Positions 48,785 through 61,882 are shown, counted from the stretch's first letter. The stretch: DNA of 64,000 nucleotides from Fluviicola sp. (GCF_029266855.1 NZ_JAQSWB010000007.1:124001-188000), one strand, 5' to 3'. The notes: generated by a model from the letters alone, not told the origin. Translations and numbers: made by a program.

Positions 48785-49666
48785 ATGAAAGAAAAACAGC
48801 CCTCTCAATCCATGCTCACAATCGCTATGATTTGCAGCATGGTCGTTTGGGGAATAAGCTGGCCTTCCAACAAGGTCTTAACTTCCTTTGGCTCTCCGGT
48901 TGATTTAGGCGTTTTTCGTTATGGATTCGTCGTCATCAGTTTCCTGCTTCTTCTGATTCCATTAAAAACAAAGTTCACTATTTCCAGGAAAGGAATTCCA
49001 TTCCTGCTCATTGCCGGCGCTCTCATGGCAACGTATAATTACACCTTTCTTGCAGGCCTTAAAAATGGAAGCCCCGGAGCTGGCGGTATTTTAGTTACAA
49101 CCTTAAATCCGGTTATGGCTTATGGAATTGGGATGCTCATTGACTGGAAAAAACCGACAAGAAACGAATTCATCGGCTTATTATTTGGAGTTATTGCCGG
49201 TTTAATGCTCCTGAAAGTTTGGGGGAATGAGACTATTTTTGCGAGACCCGGAAACCTGTACTTTCTGTTAAGTGCCTTGATTTGGGCTGTTATGAGCAAA
49301 TTTACATCGAAATCTGCGAAATATGGTTCACCGTTTGCATTTACCTGGTGGATGTATCTAGTTACCTTTTTGTGTATTTTTCCTTTTTGCGACTTTACAG
49401 AAATTGGTAAATTAATTCAAACGCCGGATATTCATTTCTGGGGAAATGTTCTTTTTTCAAGTGTGATTACAACCACTCTGGCAACCACCACTTACTTTTT
49501 TGCCACTTCTAAAATCGGAGCTGAAAAAGCGAGTAGTTTTATCTTTATTGTACCGTTCAGTGCCGCGATATTCTCATTCGCTATTCTGGGTGAAAAATTG
49601 GAAATAAATACCATTGCCGGTGGTATGTTGGGAATTGCCGCTGTATATATGATTAACAGAAAGTAA
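48785..49666 (+). CDS. EamA/DMT-family transporter
   Basis: Ten-TM EamA pattern, 'VVWGISWPSNKVL'. Confidence 0.9.
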   Translation: MKEKQPSQSMLTIAMICSMVVWGISWPSNKVLTSFGSPVDLGVFRYGFVVISFLLLLIPLKTKFTISRKGIPFLLIAGALMATYNYTFLAGLKNGSPGAGGILVTTLNPVMAYGIGMLIDWKKPTRNEFIGLLFGVIAGLMLLKVWGNETIFARPGNLYFLLSALIWAVMSKFTSKSAKYGSPFAFTWWMYLVTFLCIFPFCDFTEIGKLIQTPDIHFWGNVLFSSVITTTLATTTYFFATSKIGAEKASSFIFIVPFSAAIFSFAILGEKLEINTIAGGMLGIAAVYMINRK

Positions 49667-49743
49667 CATAGTTGTACTGAATTCGTTATCCCAATAAACA
49701 AGTCTTTTATTTTCTCTACTTTAGCATTCGAAAACTGAAAACT

Positions 49744-50667
49744 ATGAAAAAACTAACATTTCTGTTCATCCTGCTTGCTATAATATCAGTAGGATGCAAA
49801 AAAAAGGGTTGCACCGATGAGAATGCAACCAACTACAACTCCAAGGCAAACTCAGATGATGGAAGTTGCACATATGCGGTAGAAACAGGACCCTACTTAA
49901 TTGTGAAATTACATTTTGATTCTTTGCAGCCACGTCTGGACAATTTTGGCAATCCGGCTGTGATCCCATCAAATCATTCAGCTCAATCACCTATATTTCA
50001 TGCAATGAGTGCCCATTACATTGAGTTTGCTCAAAATATGTATACACAATTAGGAGCGGGTGAAGTTTTGTATCATGGCGCAGAAACTACAGCAGGTGGC
50101 TCAAATGCTGTTGATTTCAGTAAAGCAATTATCAAAGGAGACAATGAAGTATTCCTGAAAATTCCATTGAAGGATATTTCACCTGATACTTATAACTGGG
50201 TTCGCTTGTCCCTGACTTATCAAAACTACAGTTTGAATTACCGTTACTCGGATGGAAATGATTACACCGGCCGTTTGGCTGCCTTTGTAGGATTTAATAC
50301 CTATATCTCGAACTATAAAGTCTGGACGCAAACCCTGAATATCAATGCAAACAAATTGCAGGGATACTGGGCATTTGAGAATTACGGAATCGTTGTTCAG
50401 GGTCAGGCTTCAGTTACCACTGTACCAAATCCTTTATCGGCAACATCACCGGTTCCTGCAGGTTCTTGTGTTGTAACCGGAAATTTTGATACCCCTTTCA
50501 CTATTACCGGAAATGAAACACAGGATATTACTTGTACCATGTCACTCTCCACAAACAAAAGTTTTGAGTGGTATGATGCAAACCAGGATGGAAAATATGA
50601 GCCGACAGGTGGTGATTATCCGACAGACATGGGATTAAGAGGTTTAAAGCCCATCATTACACCGTAA
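49744..50667 (+). CDS. Uncharacterised lipoprotein with CTDENATNYN...DDGSC motif
   Basis: Lipobox 'IISVGCKKKG'; 'CTDENATNYNSKANSDDGSCTY' is common in Bacteroidota surface proteins. Confidence 0.75.
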   Translation: MKKLTFLFILLAIISVGCKKKGCTDENATNYNSKANSDDGSCTYAVETGPYLIVKLHFDSLQPRLDNFGNPAVIPSNHSAQSPIFHAMSAHYIEFAQNMYTQLGAGEVLYHGAETTAGGSNAVDFSKAIIKGDNEVFLKIPLKDISPDTYNWVRLSLTYQNYSLNYRYSDGNDYTGRLAAFVGFNTYISNYKVWTQTLNINANKLQGYWAFENYGIVVQGQASVTTVPNPLSATSPVPAGSCVVTGNFDTPFTITGNETQDITCTMSLSTNKSFEWYDANQDGKYEPTGGDYPTDMGLRGLKPIITP

Positions 50668-50693
50668 ATATCGGAATTACACAAACAATTTTG

Positions 50694-50724
50694 AAGGAGG
50701 GAATCTATGTCCCTCCTTTTTTTA
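50694..50724 (+). terminator. Rho-independent terminator
   Basis: aaggagggaatctatgtccctccttttttt. Confidence 0.85.
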
Positions 50725-50798
50725 TCTCCTAACCGGAGCATTCAGAAATAAGGCATGGCTTTTGCTAAAACGCAAGAAATTATTTTAACTAACTATTT

Positions 50799-51413
50799 AT
50801 GAAAAGAATAATCTTACTTGCCACTTTTATTTCAGCAGCAATCGCTTTCGGACAAAAAGGATCCTGGTACCTCGGAGGAAGTACCGGAATCTCTTCAATT
50901 CTAAAACAACCGCGATCTATTATTTCAAAATCAGCTTCCTGGTCATTCTCACCGGAAGTAGGTACTTTTGTAAGTGATCAGATACAAATTGGTTTAGGAC
51001 TAACAGTAAGCGGTTACCGAAATTCATTTATCCCTGCGAACATACTTGACAACATGCAATTCGGAGGCAGGATCTATGGCCGCTATGTTTTCGGAAAGGC
51101 AAGCTTTAAACCATTTGTGGGAATCAGTACCAACTATTTGGGAAGAGCATCTAATCTAAGTTCCGGGTTTGGAAGCACCGGTAAGTTGAATATCTTTAAT
51201 GTGAGTTTGAATGCGGGCTTTGCTTATTCTGTTTCTCCGCGATTTAGCATTTTCGGTTCCGTTGGGGTTTTTGGTTTCACACATTCAAGAACAGGTTTCA
51301 TCAAAACTCCTGATCAAACCTCTAACAACTTTAGCTTCAATTCGGGTGCGCCTGGTGGTCGGCTGACAGTCGGAATTTACTATACTTTCTGCAAAGGAAA
51401 ATCAGGTGAATAA
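50799..51413 (+). CDS. Outer-membrane beta-barrel protein
   Basis: Signal peptide, alternating hydrophobic strands, 'GRLTVGIYYTF' C-terminus. Confidence 0.75.
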   Translation: MKRIILLATFISAAIAFGQKGSWYLGGSTGISSILKQPRSIISKSASWSFSPEVGTFVSDQIQIGLGLTVSGYRNSFIPANILDNMQFGGRIYGRYVFGKASFKPFVGISTNYLGRASNLSSGFGSTGKLNIFNVSLNAGFAYSVSPRFSIFGSVGVFGFTHSRTGFIKTPDQTSNNFSFNSGAPGGRLTVGIYYTFCKGKSGE

Positions 51414-51433
51414 ATTTTCATTTTTGATCAATA

Positions 51434-51470
51434 AAAAATCCCCTCCGGTTGAACCGAAGGGGATTTTATT
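51434..51470. terminator. Bidirectional terminator between the OMP gene and rpoC
   Basis: AAAATCCCCTCCGGTTGAACCGAAGGGGATTTTA hairpin. Confidence 0.85.
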
Positions 51471-51486
51471 TTTAGATAATTATACC

Positions 51487-54400
51487 TTAAGAAATCGCAT
51501 CCAATTCTTCCTTGTTTGCAACAATGACTTTTTGGAAACGACGTACACCTGTACCAGCCGGAATCAAGTGACCAACAATTACGTTCTCTTTCAAACCTAA
51601 TAAATGATCTTCTTTTCCGGAGATTGCAGCTTCATTCAATACTTTCGTTGTTTCCTGGAAGGAAGCAGCTGAGATGAATGATTGTGTCTGTAATGAAGCA
51701 CGGGTAATACCTTGTAATAACGGTGTTGAAGTTGCAGGAACTGCATCACGTGATTCTACTAACTGCTTATCAGCGCGTTTCAATTGTGAATTTTCGTCAC
51801 GTAATTTACGTGCAGAAACAATCTGACCTGCCTTAAGCGTTGTAGATTCTCCCGGATCAACAACAACCTTCATTCCATAGATAGAATCGTTCTCTTCCAT
51901 AAAGTCTGCTTTATGAACAGATTGTCCTTCCAAGAAACGAGTATCTCCTGCATCCACGATCTCTACTTTCAACATCATCTGACGAACGATTACCTCGAAA
52001 TGCTTATCGTTGATTTTTACCCCCTGAAGACGGTAAACCTCTTGGATTTCATTCACGATGTACTCTTGTACTTTCGTCGGCCCCTGGATATTCAAGATAT
52101 CGTTTGGTGTAATAGCACCATCAGATAACGGTTGTCCTGCACGAGTAAAATCGTTCTCCTGTACCAGGATGTGTTTAGAAAGCGGAACCAAATATTTGCG
52201 AACATCACCTACTTTGGAAGTTACCTGAATCTCACGGTTACCACGTTTAATTTTTCCAAATTCAACGATACCATCAATTTCAGAAACCACTGCAGGGTTA
52301 GAAGGGTTACGTGCTTCGAACAATTCCGTTACACGAGGAAGACCTCCGGTGATATCCCCTGTCTTACCAGCAACACGAGGGATTTTAACCAAAATCACAC
52401 CTTCTTCTACTTTATCACCTTCACTTACGGAAATATGGGAATCAACAGGAATGTTGTACTCACGCAATACTTCTTTTGTTTTAGGATCAATAATATGAAT
52501 TGCAGGGTTTTTCTTCTTATCGCGGGATTCGATGATCACTTTTTCAGTAAATCCTGTTTGCTCATCGACTTCTTCACGGTAAGTAATACCATCAATAATA
52601 TTTTCAAATAATACTTTTCCTGATACCTCAGAAATGATAACCGCGTTATACTGGTCCCATTTACAGATGATATCACCTTTCTTAACGGTGATGTTATTTT
52701 CAACCAACATTTCCGCTCCGTAAGGAATATTCGAAGTCATTAAAGCAACTCCGGTTTTCGGATCAGTAATTTTCAATTCAGCTGAACGTCCGACAACAAT
52801 TGTCTTCGGCACGCCATCTGCACCTTTACGTGTAATCGTACGTAATTCGTCGATTTCCAATCTACCGGAAGATTTTGCTTTCAAATCGGATTCATCAGCA
52901 ATGTTCGATGCAGTACCCCCAACGTGGAATGTACGTAATGTCAACTGTGTTCCCGGCTCACCAATTGATTGAGCAGCAACTACACCAACAGCATCTCCAT
53001 CCTGTGCAGGACGGTGAGTTGCCAAGTTACGTCCGTAACATTTAGAACAAACTCCACGACGCATCTCACAAGTTAATACCGAACGGATCTCAACTTCTTC
53101 AATACCTGCTTTTTCGATTTCATCAGCTACGGTCTCAGTGATCAATTCTCCTGCCTCAACAATCAATTGTTCTGTTTCCGGGTTGAAGATATCGTGAACA
53201 GATGTTCTTCCTAAAATTCGGTCGATCAACGGCTCAACGATCTCATCATTTTTCTTCAATGAACTCGCTACTAAACCTCTCAATGTTCCACAATCCATTG
53301 CATTAATTACAACATCTTGTGCAACGTCAACCAAACGACGAGTTAAGTAACCCGCATCCGCCGTTTTCAATGCCGTATCGGCCAAACCTTTACGTGCACC
53401 GTGAGTAGAGATAAAGTACTCCAAAATCGAAAGACCTTCCTTAAAGTTGGAAAGAATCGGGTTTTCGATAATTTCCTGTGCAGAAGCTCCTGATTTTTGA
53501 GGTTTCGCCATCAATCCACGCATACCGGACAACTGACGAATCTGCTCTTTCGAACCACGGGCTCCGGAATCAAACATCATGTAGATGGAGTTGAATCCTT
53601 GATCGTCATTCTTCAGCTGATCCATCAACGTATTCGTCAAACGGATATTGGTATGCGTCCAGATATCAATAATTTGGTTATAACGTTCGTTGTTCGTGAT
53701 AAGACCCATGTTATAATTGGCCATTACCTCTTTCACTTCCGTTTCTGCTTTCGCAACCAAAATTTCTTTTTCTTTCGGGATAATGATATGATCCAGGTTG
53801 AATGATAATCCACCACGGAATGCCATACCGTATCCTAATTCTTTAATATCATCCAGGAACTTAGCTGTTTTAGCCGTTCCACACACTTTTAATACGTGTC
53901 CGATAATATCACGAAGCGCTTTTTTCGTCAATACGTCATTGATGAAACCAACTTCACGCGGAACTACCTCATTGAAAAGTACACGTCCGCAAGTTGTATC
54001 GATCATCATTAAAGTTGGCACACCTTCCTCATTCAAATCGTATGATTTTACTTTGATTGGAGCGTGTAAATCCAATTTACCTTCGTTATTGGCGATAATT
54101 ACCTCTTCAGGAGAATAGAAAATACTTCCTTCACCTTTAACTTTATGCTCAGGAGTACTTGTACGCATCTTAGTGATGTAGTAAAGACCCAAGACCATAT
54201 CCTGGGAAGGTACCGCAATCGGTGCTCCATTCGCAGGGTTCAAAATGTTGTGAGAAGCAAGCATCAATAATTGTGCTTCCAAAATTGCAGCGTTACCTAA
54301 TGGTAAGTGAACCGCCATCTGGTCACCATCGAAATCGGCGTTGAATGCCGTTGTTACCAACGGATGCAAACGAATTGCTTTTCCCTCAATTAATTTTGGC

Positions 54401-55767
54401 TGGAATGCCTGAATTCCCAAACGGTGAAGTGTAGGAGCACGGTTTAATAATACCGGGTGTCCTTTCAATACGTTTTCTAAGATATCCCAAACAACCGGCT
54501 CTTTGCGATCAACAATTTTCTTTGCAGATTTTACTGTCTTCACAATTCCACGCTCAATCATCTTACGAATAATGAACGGTTTGTAAAGCTCAGCAGCCAT
54601 ATCTTTTGGTAAACCACATTCATGCAATTTCAAATCCGGTCCGACAACAATTACCGAACGTGCTGAATAATCCACACGTTTACCCAATAAGTTTTGACGG
54701 AAACGACCTTGTTTACCTTTCAATGAATCGGAAAGGGATTTCAACGGACGATTTGATTCTGTCTTAACCGCAGATGCTTTACGAGAGTTGTCGAACAATG
54801 AGTCAACAGCCTCTTGCAACATACGTTTTTCATTACGCAAGATAACTTCCGGAGCTTTGATCTCGATCAAACGCTTCAAACGGTTGTTACGGATAATTAC
54901 ACGACGGTAAAGGTCATTTAAATCCGATGTTGCGAAACGTCCGCCATCCAATGGAACCAATGGACGTAATTCCGGTGGAATAACCGGAACAACTTTCACG
55001 ATCATCCATTCAGGACGGTTGTCAATACGTTTTTGAGAATCGCGCATTGCTTCAACAACCTGAAGTCTTTTCAAAGCTTCATGCTTACGTTGAACCGAAG
55101 TTTCCGTATTTGCCTGGTGACGCAATCTGTAAGATAAATCTTCCAGGTTTAACTTGCGCAACAAGTCATACAATGCCTCAGCACCCATCTTCGCGATGAA
55201 TTTGTTCGGATCCGTATCTTCCAGGTATTGGTTTTCTCTTGGCAAAGTGTCCAGGATATCCAAATATTCTTCTTCTGTAAGGAAATCCTTTTCAGTAAGG
55301 GAAGTTCCATCCAAATTATTTGCGATACCCGGTTGAATAACCACGTAACGCTCATAATAAATGATTTGATCCAATTTCTTGGTAGGCAATCCTAATAAAT
55401 AACCGATTTTATTCGGTAATGAACGGAAATACCAAATGTGTGCTACCGGAACAACCAAAGAGATATGTCCCATACGCTCACGACGTACTTTTTTCTCAGT
55501 AACCTCAACACCACAACGGTCACAAACGATTCCTTTGTATCGAATACGTTTGTATTTACCACAATGACATTCGTAATCTTTCACTGGTCCGAAGATGCGT
55601 TCACAGAACAATCCATCTCTTTCCGGCTTGTATGTACGATAGTTAATTGTCTCAGGCTTGAGCACTTCTCCGCTTGACTGATCACGGATCACCTCAGGAG
55701 AAGCCAACGAGATCGTAATCTTGTTAAAGCTACTTTGTTTTTTCGGTGTTTCTTTTCTGTAAGCCAT
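51487..55767 (-). CDS. rpoC: DNA-directed RNA polymerase subunit beta'
   Basis: '[15 protein letters not shown]', '[23 protein letters not shown]'. Confidence 0.99.
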   Translation of the reverse strand: MAYRKETPKKQSSFNKITISLASPEVIRDQSSGEVLKPETINYRTYKPERDGLFCERIFGPVKDYECHCGKYKRIRYKGIVCDRCGVEVTEKKVRRERMGHISLVVPVAHIWYFRSLPNKIGYLLGLPTKKLDQIIYYERYVVIQPGIANNLDGTSLTEKDFLTEEEYLDILDTLPRENQYLEDTDPNKFIAKMGAEALYDLLRKLNLEDLSYRLRHQANTETSVQRKHEALKRLQVVEAMRDSQKRIDNRPEWMIVKVVPVIPPELRPLVPLDGGRFATSDLNDLYRRVIIRNNRLKRLIEIKAPEVILRNEKRMLQEAVDSLFDNSRKASAVKTESNRPLKSLSDSLKGKQGRFRQNLLGKRVDYSARSVIVVGPDLKLHECGLPKDMAAELYKPFIIRKMIERGIVKTVKSAKKIVDRKEPVVWDILENVLKGHPVLLNRAPTLHRLGIQAFQPKLIEGKAIRLHPLVTTAFNADFDGDQMAVHLPLGNAAILEAQLLMLASHNILNPANGAPIAVPSQDMVLGLYYITKMRTSTPEHKVKGEGSIFYSPEEVIIANNEGKLDLHAPIKVKSYDLNEEGVPTLMMIDTTCGRVLFNEVVPREVGFINDVLTKKALRDIIGHVLKVCGTAKTAKFLDDIKELGYGMAFRGGLSFNLDHIIIPKEKEILVAKAETEVKEVMANYNMGLITNNERYNQIIDIWTHTNIRLTNTLMDQLKNDDQGFNSIYMMFDSGARGSKEQIRQLSGMRGLMAKPQKSGASAQEIIENPILSNFKEGLSILEYFISTHGARKGLADTALKTADAGYLTRRLVDVAQDVVINAMDCGTLRGLVASSLKKNDEIVEPLIDRILGRTSVHDIFNPETEQLIVEAGELITETVADEIEKAGIEEVEIRSVLTCEMRRGVCSKCYGRNLATHRPAQDGDAVGVVAAQSIGEPGTQLTLRTFHVGGTASNIADESDLKAKSSGRLEIDELRTITRKGADGVPKTIVVGRSAELKITDPKTGVALMTSNIPYGAEMLVENNITVKKGDIICKWDQYNAVIISEVSGKVLFENIIDGITYREEVDEQTGFTEKVIIESRDKKKNPAIHIIDPKTKEVLREYNIPVDSHISVSEGDKVEEGVILVKIPRVAGKTGDITGGLPRVTELFEARNPSNPAVVSEIDGIVEFGKIKRGNREIQVTSKVGDVRKYLVPLSKHILVQENDFTRAGQPLSDGAITPNDILNIQGPTKVQEYIVNEIQEVYRLQGVKINDKHFEVIVRQMMLKVEIVDAGDTRFLEGQSVHKADFMEENDSIYGMKVVVDPGESTTLKAGQIVSARKLRDENSQLKRADKQLVESRDAVPATSTPLLQGITRASLQTQSFISAASFQETTKVLNEAAISGKEDHLLGLKENVIVGHLIPAGTGVRRFQKVIVANKEELDAIS

Positions 55768-55822
55768 GTTATAACTTTCTTTAATTCAATTTGACAATTT
55801 GTTTCCTAATAACGTTTTGATC

Positions 55823-58800
55823 TTAGTCCATTGATATATTCAATCCAAGACCTCTTAATTCATGCAACAATACGTTGAATGATTCAGGGATACCCGGTTC
55901 AGGAATGTTATCACCTTTAACGATCGCTTCGTATGCTTTCGCACGACCCATCACGTCATCGGATTTAACTGTCAAGATTTCTTGTAGGATATTAGCAGCT
56001 CCAAATGCTTCCAATGCCCAAACCTCCATCTCACCAAAACGCTGACCTCCGAATTGGGCTTTACCACCCAATGGCTGTTGTGTAATTAATGAGTATGGTC
56101 CGATTGAACGAGCATGCATTTTGTCATCAACCATGTGAGATAATTTCAACATGTAAATTACACCCACAGTTGCCGGTTGGTGGAAACGATCTCCCGTTCC
56201 GCCATCATACAGGTAAGTTTTACCTGAACGTGGAACACCTGCTTTATCTGTCCATTCATTGATCTCTTCCGGTTTAGCACCATCAAAAATCGGAGTAGCG
56301 AATTTCACACCCAATTTTTCTCCGGCCCAACCAAGTACTGTTTCGTAAATCTGACCTAAGTTCATACGAGAAGGTACCCCTAGCGGATTCAATACGATAT
56401 CTACCGGTGTTCCATCCTCTAAGAACGGCATGTCTTCAGCACGAACGATATTAGCAACGATACCTTTATTACCGTGACGACCAGCCATTTTATCACCCAC
56501 TTTCAACTTACGTTTCTGAGCAACATATACTTTCGCCATTTTCACGATACCTGCAGGCAGTTCATCTCCAACTGAAATATGGAATTTTTTACGTTTGTAA
56601 ATCCCCAATAAATCATTTGCTTTAATCGTAAAGTTATGTAACAAACGACTAACCAATGCATTTACGTGAGAATCAGTTGTCCAATTTGTAGGATTCACGA
56701 TAGTGTAATCGATCACCAATAAATTTTTATGTGTGAACTTCGTTCCTTTTTTAATGATTTCTTCTTTGAAATTGTTGAATACACCAGCTGATTTATTCTC
56801 ACCTAAAACGGTCATCAATTTATCAGCTAATTTTTCTTTCAATTCAGCGTAATCTTTATCGTATTCCGTATCAAGAACTTCCAATACGGGTTTGTCCTGA
56901 GCTTTTGACTTACGATCTTTAATTGCGCGAGAGAACAATTTTTTCTGGATAACAACTCCGCGAAGAGATGGACCTGCTTTCAAAGAAGCATCCTTCACAT
57001 CACCTGCTTTATCACCAAAGATTGCACGTAATAACTTCTCTTCCGGAGAAGGATCCGTTTCACCTTTAGGAGTAATTTTACCGATCAGGATATCACCTTC
57101 TTTGATCTCAGCACCAATGCGGATCAAACCGTTCTCATCCAAATCTTTCGTTGCTTCTTCAGAAACGTTCGGAATATCAGAAGTTAATTCTTCCATTCCA
57201 CGTTTTGTATCACGAACCTCTAACGAATATTCGTCAATATGAATCGATGTAAAGATATCGTCACGAACAACTCTTTCAGAAATCACGATCGCATCCTCAA
57301 AGTTATACCCTTTCCAAGGCATGAATGCAACTTTCAGGTTTTGTCCCAATGCCAACTCTCCACCTTGTGTAGCATAACCTTCGCAAAGAACCTGTCCTTT
57401 CTCAATTCGGTCCCCTTTGCGAACAATCGGCTTCAAGTTGATTGTTGTACTTTGGTTTGTTTTCTGGAATTTTGTTAATGAGTAACGAGTCACTTCACTA
57501 TCAAAGCTTACTAATTTGTCATCAGCAGACCAATCGTAACGAATCACGATTTCGTTTGCATCAACGTATTCAACTGTTCCCGGTCCTTCCGCATTAATCA
57601 ATACACGGGAATCGCGTGCAACTAATTGCTCGATTCCTGTACCAACTACCGGAGACTGTGGTTTCAATAATGGAACAGCCTGGCGCTGCATGTTGGATCC
57701 CATCAATGCACGGTTGGCATCATCATGCTCCAGGAATGGAATAGAAGATGCTGCAATCGATGCAATCTGGTTCGCACCTACGTCCATCAAATGTAAATCC
57801 TTCGGTTGAACAACCGGGAAGTCACCTTCAAAACGAGCTTTCACCAAATCAGAAAGGAAATTTCCTTTCTCATCAACAATTGCATTTGCCTGAGCGATCA
57901 TTTTTTCATCTTCTTCTTCAGCAGATAAATAAATCGGTTCAGTCGTTGTATCTACTTTACCATTCGATACGGAACGGTAAGGAGTTTCGATAAATCCAAG
58001 TTTATTCACTTTCGCGAATACACACAAAGATGAAATCAAACCAATGTTTGGTCCCTCCGGTGTTTCAATCGTACACAAACGACCGTAGTGCGTATAGTGA
58101 ACGTCACGTACCTCAAAACCTGCTCTTTCACGAGAAAGTCCACCTGGTCCTAGTGCAGACAAACGACGCTTGTGAGTTACCTCGGAAAGCGGGTTGGTCT
58201 GATCCATAAATTGAGACAACTGGTTGGTTCCGAAGAATGAATTAATAACGGAAGACAAAGTCTTCGCGTTGATCAAGTCAATCGGAGTAAAGACCTCATT
58301 ATCACGAACGTTCATACGCTCACGAATTGTACGGGCCATACGAGCCAAACCAACACCAAACTGAGCGTATAATTGCTCACCTACTGTACGAACACGACGA
58401 TTTGACAAGTGGTCAATATCATCCACATCCGCTTTAGAGTTGATCAATTCGATCAGGTATTTGATAATTGAAAGAATATCATTTTTAGTCAAAACACGAG
58501 ACTCTTCCGAGTTGTCGATATTCAACTTTTTATTCATTCTATAACGACCTACTTCACCTAAGTCATAACGTGCGTCTGAGAAAAATAATTTTTCAAAAAC
58601 ACCTTTTGCAGTTTCATAATCAGGTGGTTCAGCGTTACGTAACTGACGGTAAATGTGTTCAACAGCTTCTTTTTCAGAGTTTGAAGTATCTTTTTGAAGC
58701 GTATTATAAATAATGGTATAATCAGCAGTGTTTGCATCTTCCTTGTGGAAAATCACTGTTTTTACACCTGAATCAATTACCAGGTCAACGTGGTGATCCT

Positions 58801-59635
58801 CCAATACCGTTTCACGGTCAAGAACCACTTCGTTACGTTCGATAGATACTACTTCTCCTGTATCTTCATCTCCAAAGTCCTCAATCCAAGACTTCAATAC
58901 ACGAGCTGCCAGTCTTCTACCAACGCATTTTTTCAAATTAGCTTTATTAGCTTTCACTTCATCAGCTAATCCGAATATTTCTAGAATATCTTTATCTGTT
59001 TCATATCCAATTGCACGGAAAAGTGTTGTAACAGGCAATTTTTTCTTACGGTCGATGTAAGCATACATTACGCTGTTGATATCCGTTGCAAATTCGATCC
59101 AAGATCCTTTAAAAGGAATCACACGAGCAGAGTACAATTTTGTACCGTTTGCGTGACGGCTTTGACCGAAGAATACCCCTGGTGAACGGTGTAACTGAGA
59201 AACAATAACACGTTCTGCACCATTGATTACGAACGAACCTTTTGGTGTCATGTATGGGATTGTACCTAAGTATACATCCTGCACGATTGTTTCGAAATCT
59301 TCGTGTTCAGGGTCTGTACAATATAATTTTAGTTTAGCTTTTAGCGGAACGCTATAAGTTAAACCTCTTTCGATACACTCATCAATAGTGTAACGAGGTG
59401 GGTCGATGAAATAATCAAGGAACTCCAACACGAATTGATTTCGTGTATCAGTAATTGGGAAATTTTCCGCAAATACCTTGAACAATCCTTCGCTTTCACG
59501 ATTTTCAGGTGTCGTTTCCAATTGGAAAAACTCCTGGAAGGATTTAAGCTGAATATCCAGAAAATCCGGATAAGCGAACTGATTTTTGCTAGAAGCAAAA
59601 TTAATTCTCGTTGATGTATTGCTTGTTGTTGCCAA
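55823..59635 (-). CDS. rpoB: DNA-directed RNA polymerase subunit beta
   Basis: '[44 protein letters not shown]'. Confidence 0.99.
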   Translation of the reverse strand: MATTSNTSTRINFASSKNQFAYPDFLDIQLKSFQEFFQLETTPENRESEGLFKVFAENFPITDTRNQFVLEFLDYFIDPPRYTIDECIERGLTYSVPLKAKLKLYCTDPEHEDFETIVQDVYLGTIPYMTPKGSFVINGAERVIVSQLHRSPGVFFGQSRHANGTKLYSARVIPFKGSWIEFATDINSVMYAYIDRKKKLPVTTLFRAIGYETDKDILEIFGLADEVKANKANLKKCVGRRLAARVLKSWIEDFGDEDTGEVVSIERNEVVLDRETVLEDHHVDLVIDSGVKTVIFHKEDANTADYTIIYNTLQKDTSNSEKEAVEHIYRQLRNAEPPDYETAKGVFEKLFFSDARYDLGEVGRYRMNKKLNIDNSEESRVLTKNDILSIIKYLIELINSKADVDDIDHLSNRRVRTVGEQLYAQFGVGLARMARTIRERMNVRDNEVFTPIDLINAKTLSSVINSFFGTNQLSQFMDQTNPLSEVTHKRRLSALGPGGLSRERAGFEVRDVHYTHYGRLCTIETPEGPNIGLISSLCVFAKVNKLGFIETPYRSVSNGKVDTTTEPIYLSAEEEDEKMIAQANAIVDEKGNFLSDLVKARFEGDFPVVQPKDLHLMDVGANQIASIAASSIPFLEHDDANRALMGSNMQRQAVPLLKPQSPVVGTGIEQLVARDSRVLINAEGPGTVEYVDANEIVIRYDWSADDKLVSFDSEVTRYSLTKFQKTNQSTTINLKPIVRKGDRIEKGQVLCEGYATQGGELALGQNLKVAFMPWKGYNFEDAIVISERVVRDDIFTSIHIDEYSLEVRDTKRGMEELTSDIPNVSEEATKDLDENGLIRIGAEIKEGDILIGKITPKGETDPSPEEKLLRAIFGDKAGDVKDASLKAGPSLRGVVIQKKLFSRAIKDRKSKAQDKPVLEVLDTEYDKDYAELKEKLADKLMTVLGENKSAGVFNNFKEEIIKKGTKFTHKNLLVIDYTIVNPTNWTTDSHVNALVSRLLHNFTIKANDLLGIYKRKKFHISVGDELPAGIVKMAKVYVAQKRKLKVGDKMAGRHGNKGIVANIVRAEDMPFLEDGTPVDIVLNPLGVPSRMNLGQIYETVLGWAGEKLGVKFATPIFDGAKPEEINEWTDKAGVPRSGKTYLYDGGTGDRFHQPATVGVIYMLKLSHMVDDKMHARSIGPYSLITQQPLGGKAQFGGQRFGEMEVWALEAFGAANILQEILTVKSDDVMGRAKAYEAIVKGDNIPEPGIPESFNVLLHELRGLGLNISMD

Positions 59636-59699
59636 GGCGAAATAAATTTAATTGAGAAAAGGACTTTAAAAATTGGCTAAACGCCGGTAAACAGGTCAA

Positions 59700-59724
59700 G
59701 GCATCCGTCAAATGACGGACACCT
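59700..59724 (-). promoter_or_regulatory. Stem-loop in the rplL-rpoB spacer (attenuator/processing-site candidate)
   Basis: Minus strand GGTGTCCGTCATTTGACGGATGCC folds as an ~11-bp stem with tiny loop (two G-U wobbles). Confidence 0.65.
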
Positions 59725-59747
59725 TTCCTGCAAAATTTTGTAACTAA

Positions 59748-60125
59748 TTACTTGATCTCTACTTCAGCACCAGCTTCTTCAAGAGCTGTTTTCAAAGCAC
59801 TAGCCTCGTCTTTGGATACAGCTTCTTTCAAAGTTGTAGGAGCTCCGTCAACTAGGTCTTTAGATTCTTTCAATCCGTTACCAGTTAATTCTTTAACCAA
59901 CTTAACTACAGCAAGTTTGTTAGCACCACCTGATTTCAATACTACATCGAATTCAGTTTTTTCAGCAGCAGCTTCACCAGCTCCAGCTCCACCACCAGCC
60001 ATCATAACTGGAGCAGCAGCAGCAGGCTCGATACCGTACTCGTCTTTCAAAATAGTTGCTAACTCGTTAACTTCTTTTACTGTAAGGTTAACCAATGTTT
60101 CTGCGATTTGTTTTAAATCAGCCAT
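59748..60125 (-). CDS. rplL: 50S ribosomal protein L7/L12
   Basis: '[42 protein letters not shown]'. Confidence 0.98.
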   Translation of the reverse strand: MADLKQIAETLVNLTVKEVNELATILKDEYGIEPAAAAPVMMAGGGAGAGEAAAEKTEFDVVLKSGGANKLAVVKLVKELTGNGLKESKDLVDGAPTTLKEAVSKDEASALKTALEEAGAEVEIK

Positions 60126-60198
60126 TTTTATAAATTTTAAAAAAGGTTCTTAAATAATTTTTTTTACTTGTGCCTTTGCCGAATTCTCGGCACTTGCG

Positions 60199-60720
60199 TT
60201 ATGCTCTTTCTTCGAGCGTTTTAAGGATTCCAGCAATTTTGGAACCACCACTTGTAAGACCGGAAATAACATTTTTCGCCGGGCTTTGTAGTAATCCGAT
60301 GATATCACCGATTAATTCTTCACGAGACTTGATTGCTTCAAGCGCATCCAATTGGTTGTCACCAATGAAGATTGCTTCTTCAATATAAGCTCCTTTAAGA
60401 ATAGGCTTATCATTTTTCTTGCGGAAATCTTTAATCAATTTTGCAGGAGCATTTCCTACTTCAGCAAACATGATAGATGTCGGACCACTTAACACGGATG
60501 CCAAGTTATCGTAATTTCTACCTTCAACCTTAGCCATTGCTTTAGCCAACAATGTATTCTTAACTACACGTAGTTCGATACCTTGTTGAAAACAACGACG
60601 GCGCAATTGGTTGATTGTTTCAACTGTAAGAGCTGCTGTATCTGCAAGATAGAAGATGTTTGCTTTCGATAAATCTTGAGCAAGATCTTCAATGTACTGT
60701 GCTTTTTGATCTTTATTCAT
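60199..60720 (-). CDS. rplJ: 50S ribosomal protein L10
   Basis: Sequence and order rplA-rplJ-rplL. Confidence 0.97.
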   Translation of the reverse strand: MNKDQKAQYIEDLAQDLSKANIFYLADTAALTVETINQLRRRCFQQGIELRVVKNTLLAKAMAKVEGRNYDNLASVLSGPTSIMFAEVGNAPAKLIKDFRKKNDKPILKGAYIEEAIFIGDNQLDALEAIKSREELIGDIIGLLQSPAKNVISGLTSGGSKIAGILKTLEERA

Positions 60721-60731
60721 ACTTCAAGATT

Positions 60732-61427
60732 TTAAGCTACAACAGATTTAGCATCAATTTGGATACTTGGAGACATTGTAGAGCTGATGTAGATACTTCT
60801 AATGTAAGTACCTTTTGCAGCGGATGGTTTCAATTTGATTAACTGTTGGATTAATTCGAATGCATTGTCGCGAATTTTAGCTCCTTCGAAGCTAGCTTTC
60901 CCAACAGATGAGTGAATGTTACCAAATTTGTCAACTTTGAAATCAATCTTACCTGCTTTTACTTCTTCAACAGCTTTACCAACTTCCATCGTTACAGTAC
61001 CTGTTTTTGGGTTTGGCATTAAACCACGAGGTCCAAGGATACGTCCTAAAGCACCTACTTTACCCATAACTGACGGCATTGTAATAATTACGTCGATGTC
61101 TGTCCAACCACCTTTGATTTTCTCAATGAATTCATCTAATCCAACGAATTCAGCACCAGCTGCTTTTGCTTCAGCTTCCTTGTCCGGAGTACAAAGTACT
61201 AATACTCGTACGTCCTTACCAGTTCCGTGAGGCAATGCAACAGTACCACGAACCATTTGATTCGCTTTACGAGGATCTACTCCTAAACGTACAGAGATGT
61301 CAACAGAAGAATCAAACTTCGTTGTTGTAATGTTCTTAACCAAATCACAAGCTTCAGTCAATGTGTAGACTTTAGTTAAATCGTATTTAGCTAAAACCTC
61401 TTTTCTTTTCTTTGAAATTCTACCCAT
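60732..61427 (-). CDS. rplA: 50S ribosomal protein L1
   Basis: '[19 protein letters not shown]'. Confidence 0.98.
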   Translation of the reverse strand: MGRISKKRKEVLAKYDLTKVYTLTEACDLVKNITTTKFDSSVDISVRLGVDPRKANQMVRGTVALPHGTGKDVRVLVLCTPDKEAEAKAAGAEFVGLDEFIEKIKGGWTDIDVIITMPSVMGKVGALGRILGPRGLMPNPKTGTVTMEVGKAVEEVKAGKIDFKVDKFGNIHSSVGKASFEGAKIRDNAFELIQQLIKLKPSAAKGTYIRSIYISSTMSPSIQIDAKSVVA

Positions 61428-61435
61428 GACGCTTG

Positions 61436-61882
61436 TTATTTAGTTGCCGGAGCTTCACCTCCTTTAACAGTTACACCCATACTACGCGCTGTTCCAGCGA
61501 TCATTGACATTGCGGAATCAACTGTAAAACAGTTCATATCCGGCATTTTGTCTTCAGCAATTACACGGATTTGATCCCATGACATTGATCCGACTTTGCT
61601 CTTGTTCGGTTCAGAAGAACCTTTCTTAAGCTTAACGCTGTCAATAATTTGCACTGCTGCTGGAGGAGTTTTGATGACGAAATCAAATGATTTGTCACTG
61701 TAAACAGTAATCACACATGGTAATACCTTTCCTGGCTTATCTTGCGTACGAGCATTATACTGCTTGCAAAATTCCATAATGTTGACCCCTTTTGCACCAA
61801 GTGCGGGACCAACTGGAGGAGCTGGATTGGCTTGACCACCTTTGATCTGTAATTTGATCAATGCTGCTACTTCTTTAGCCAT
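61436..61882 (-). CDS. rplK: 50S ribosomal protein L11
   Basis: '[36 protein letters not shown]'. Confidence 0.98.
   Translation of the reverse strand: MAKEVAALIKLQIKGGQANPAPPVGPALGAKGVNIMEFCKQYNARTQDKPGKVLPCVITVYSDKSFDFVIKTPPAAVQIIDSVKLKKGSSEPNKSKVGSMSWDQIRVIAEDKMPDMNCFTVDSAMSMIAGTARSMGVTVKGGEAPATK

Noticed and set aside
51406-51600. 64-aa plus-strand ORF after the OMP gene
   Set aside because: Reads through the terminator hairpin and runs antisense to the rpoC 3' end.
52132-58000. Numerous 60-160 aa plus-strand ORFs opposite rpoB/rpoC
   Set aside because: Antisense shadows of highly conserved genes with no own motifs.
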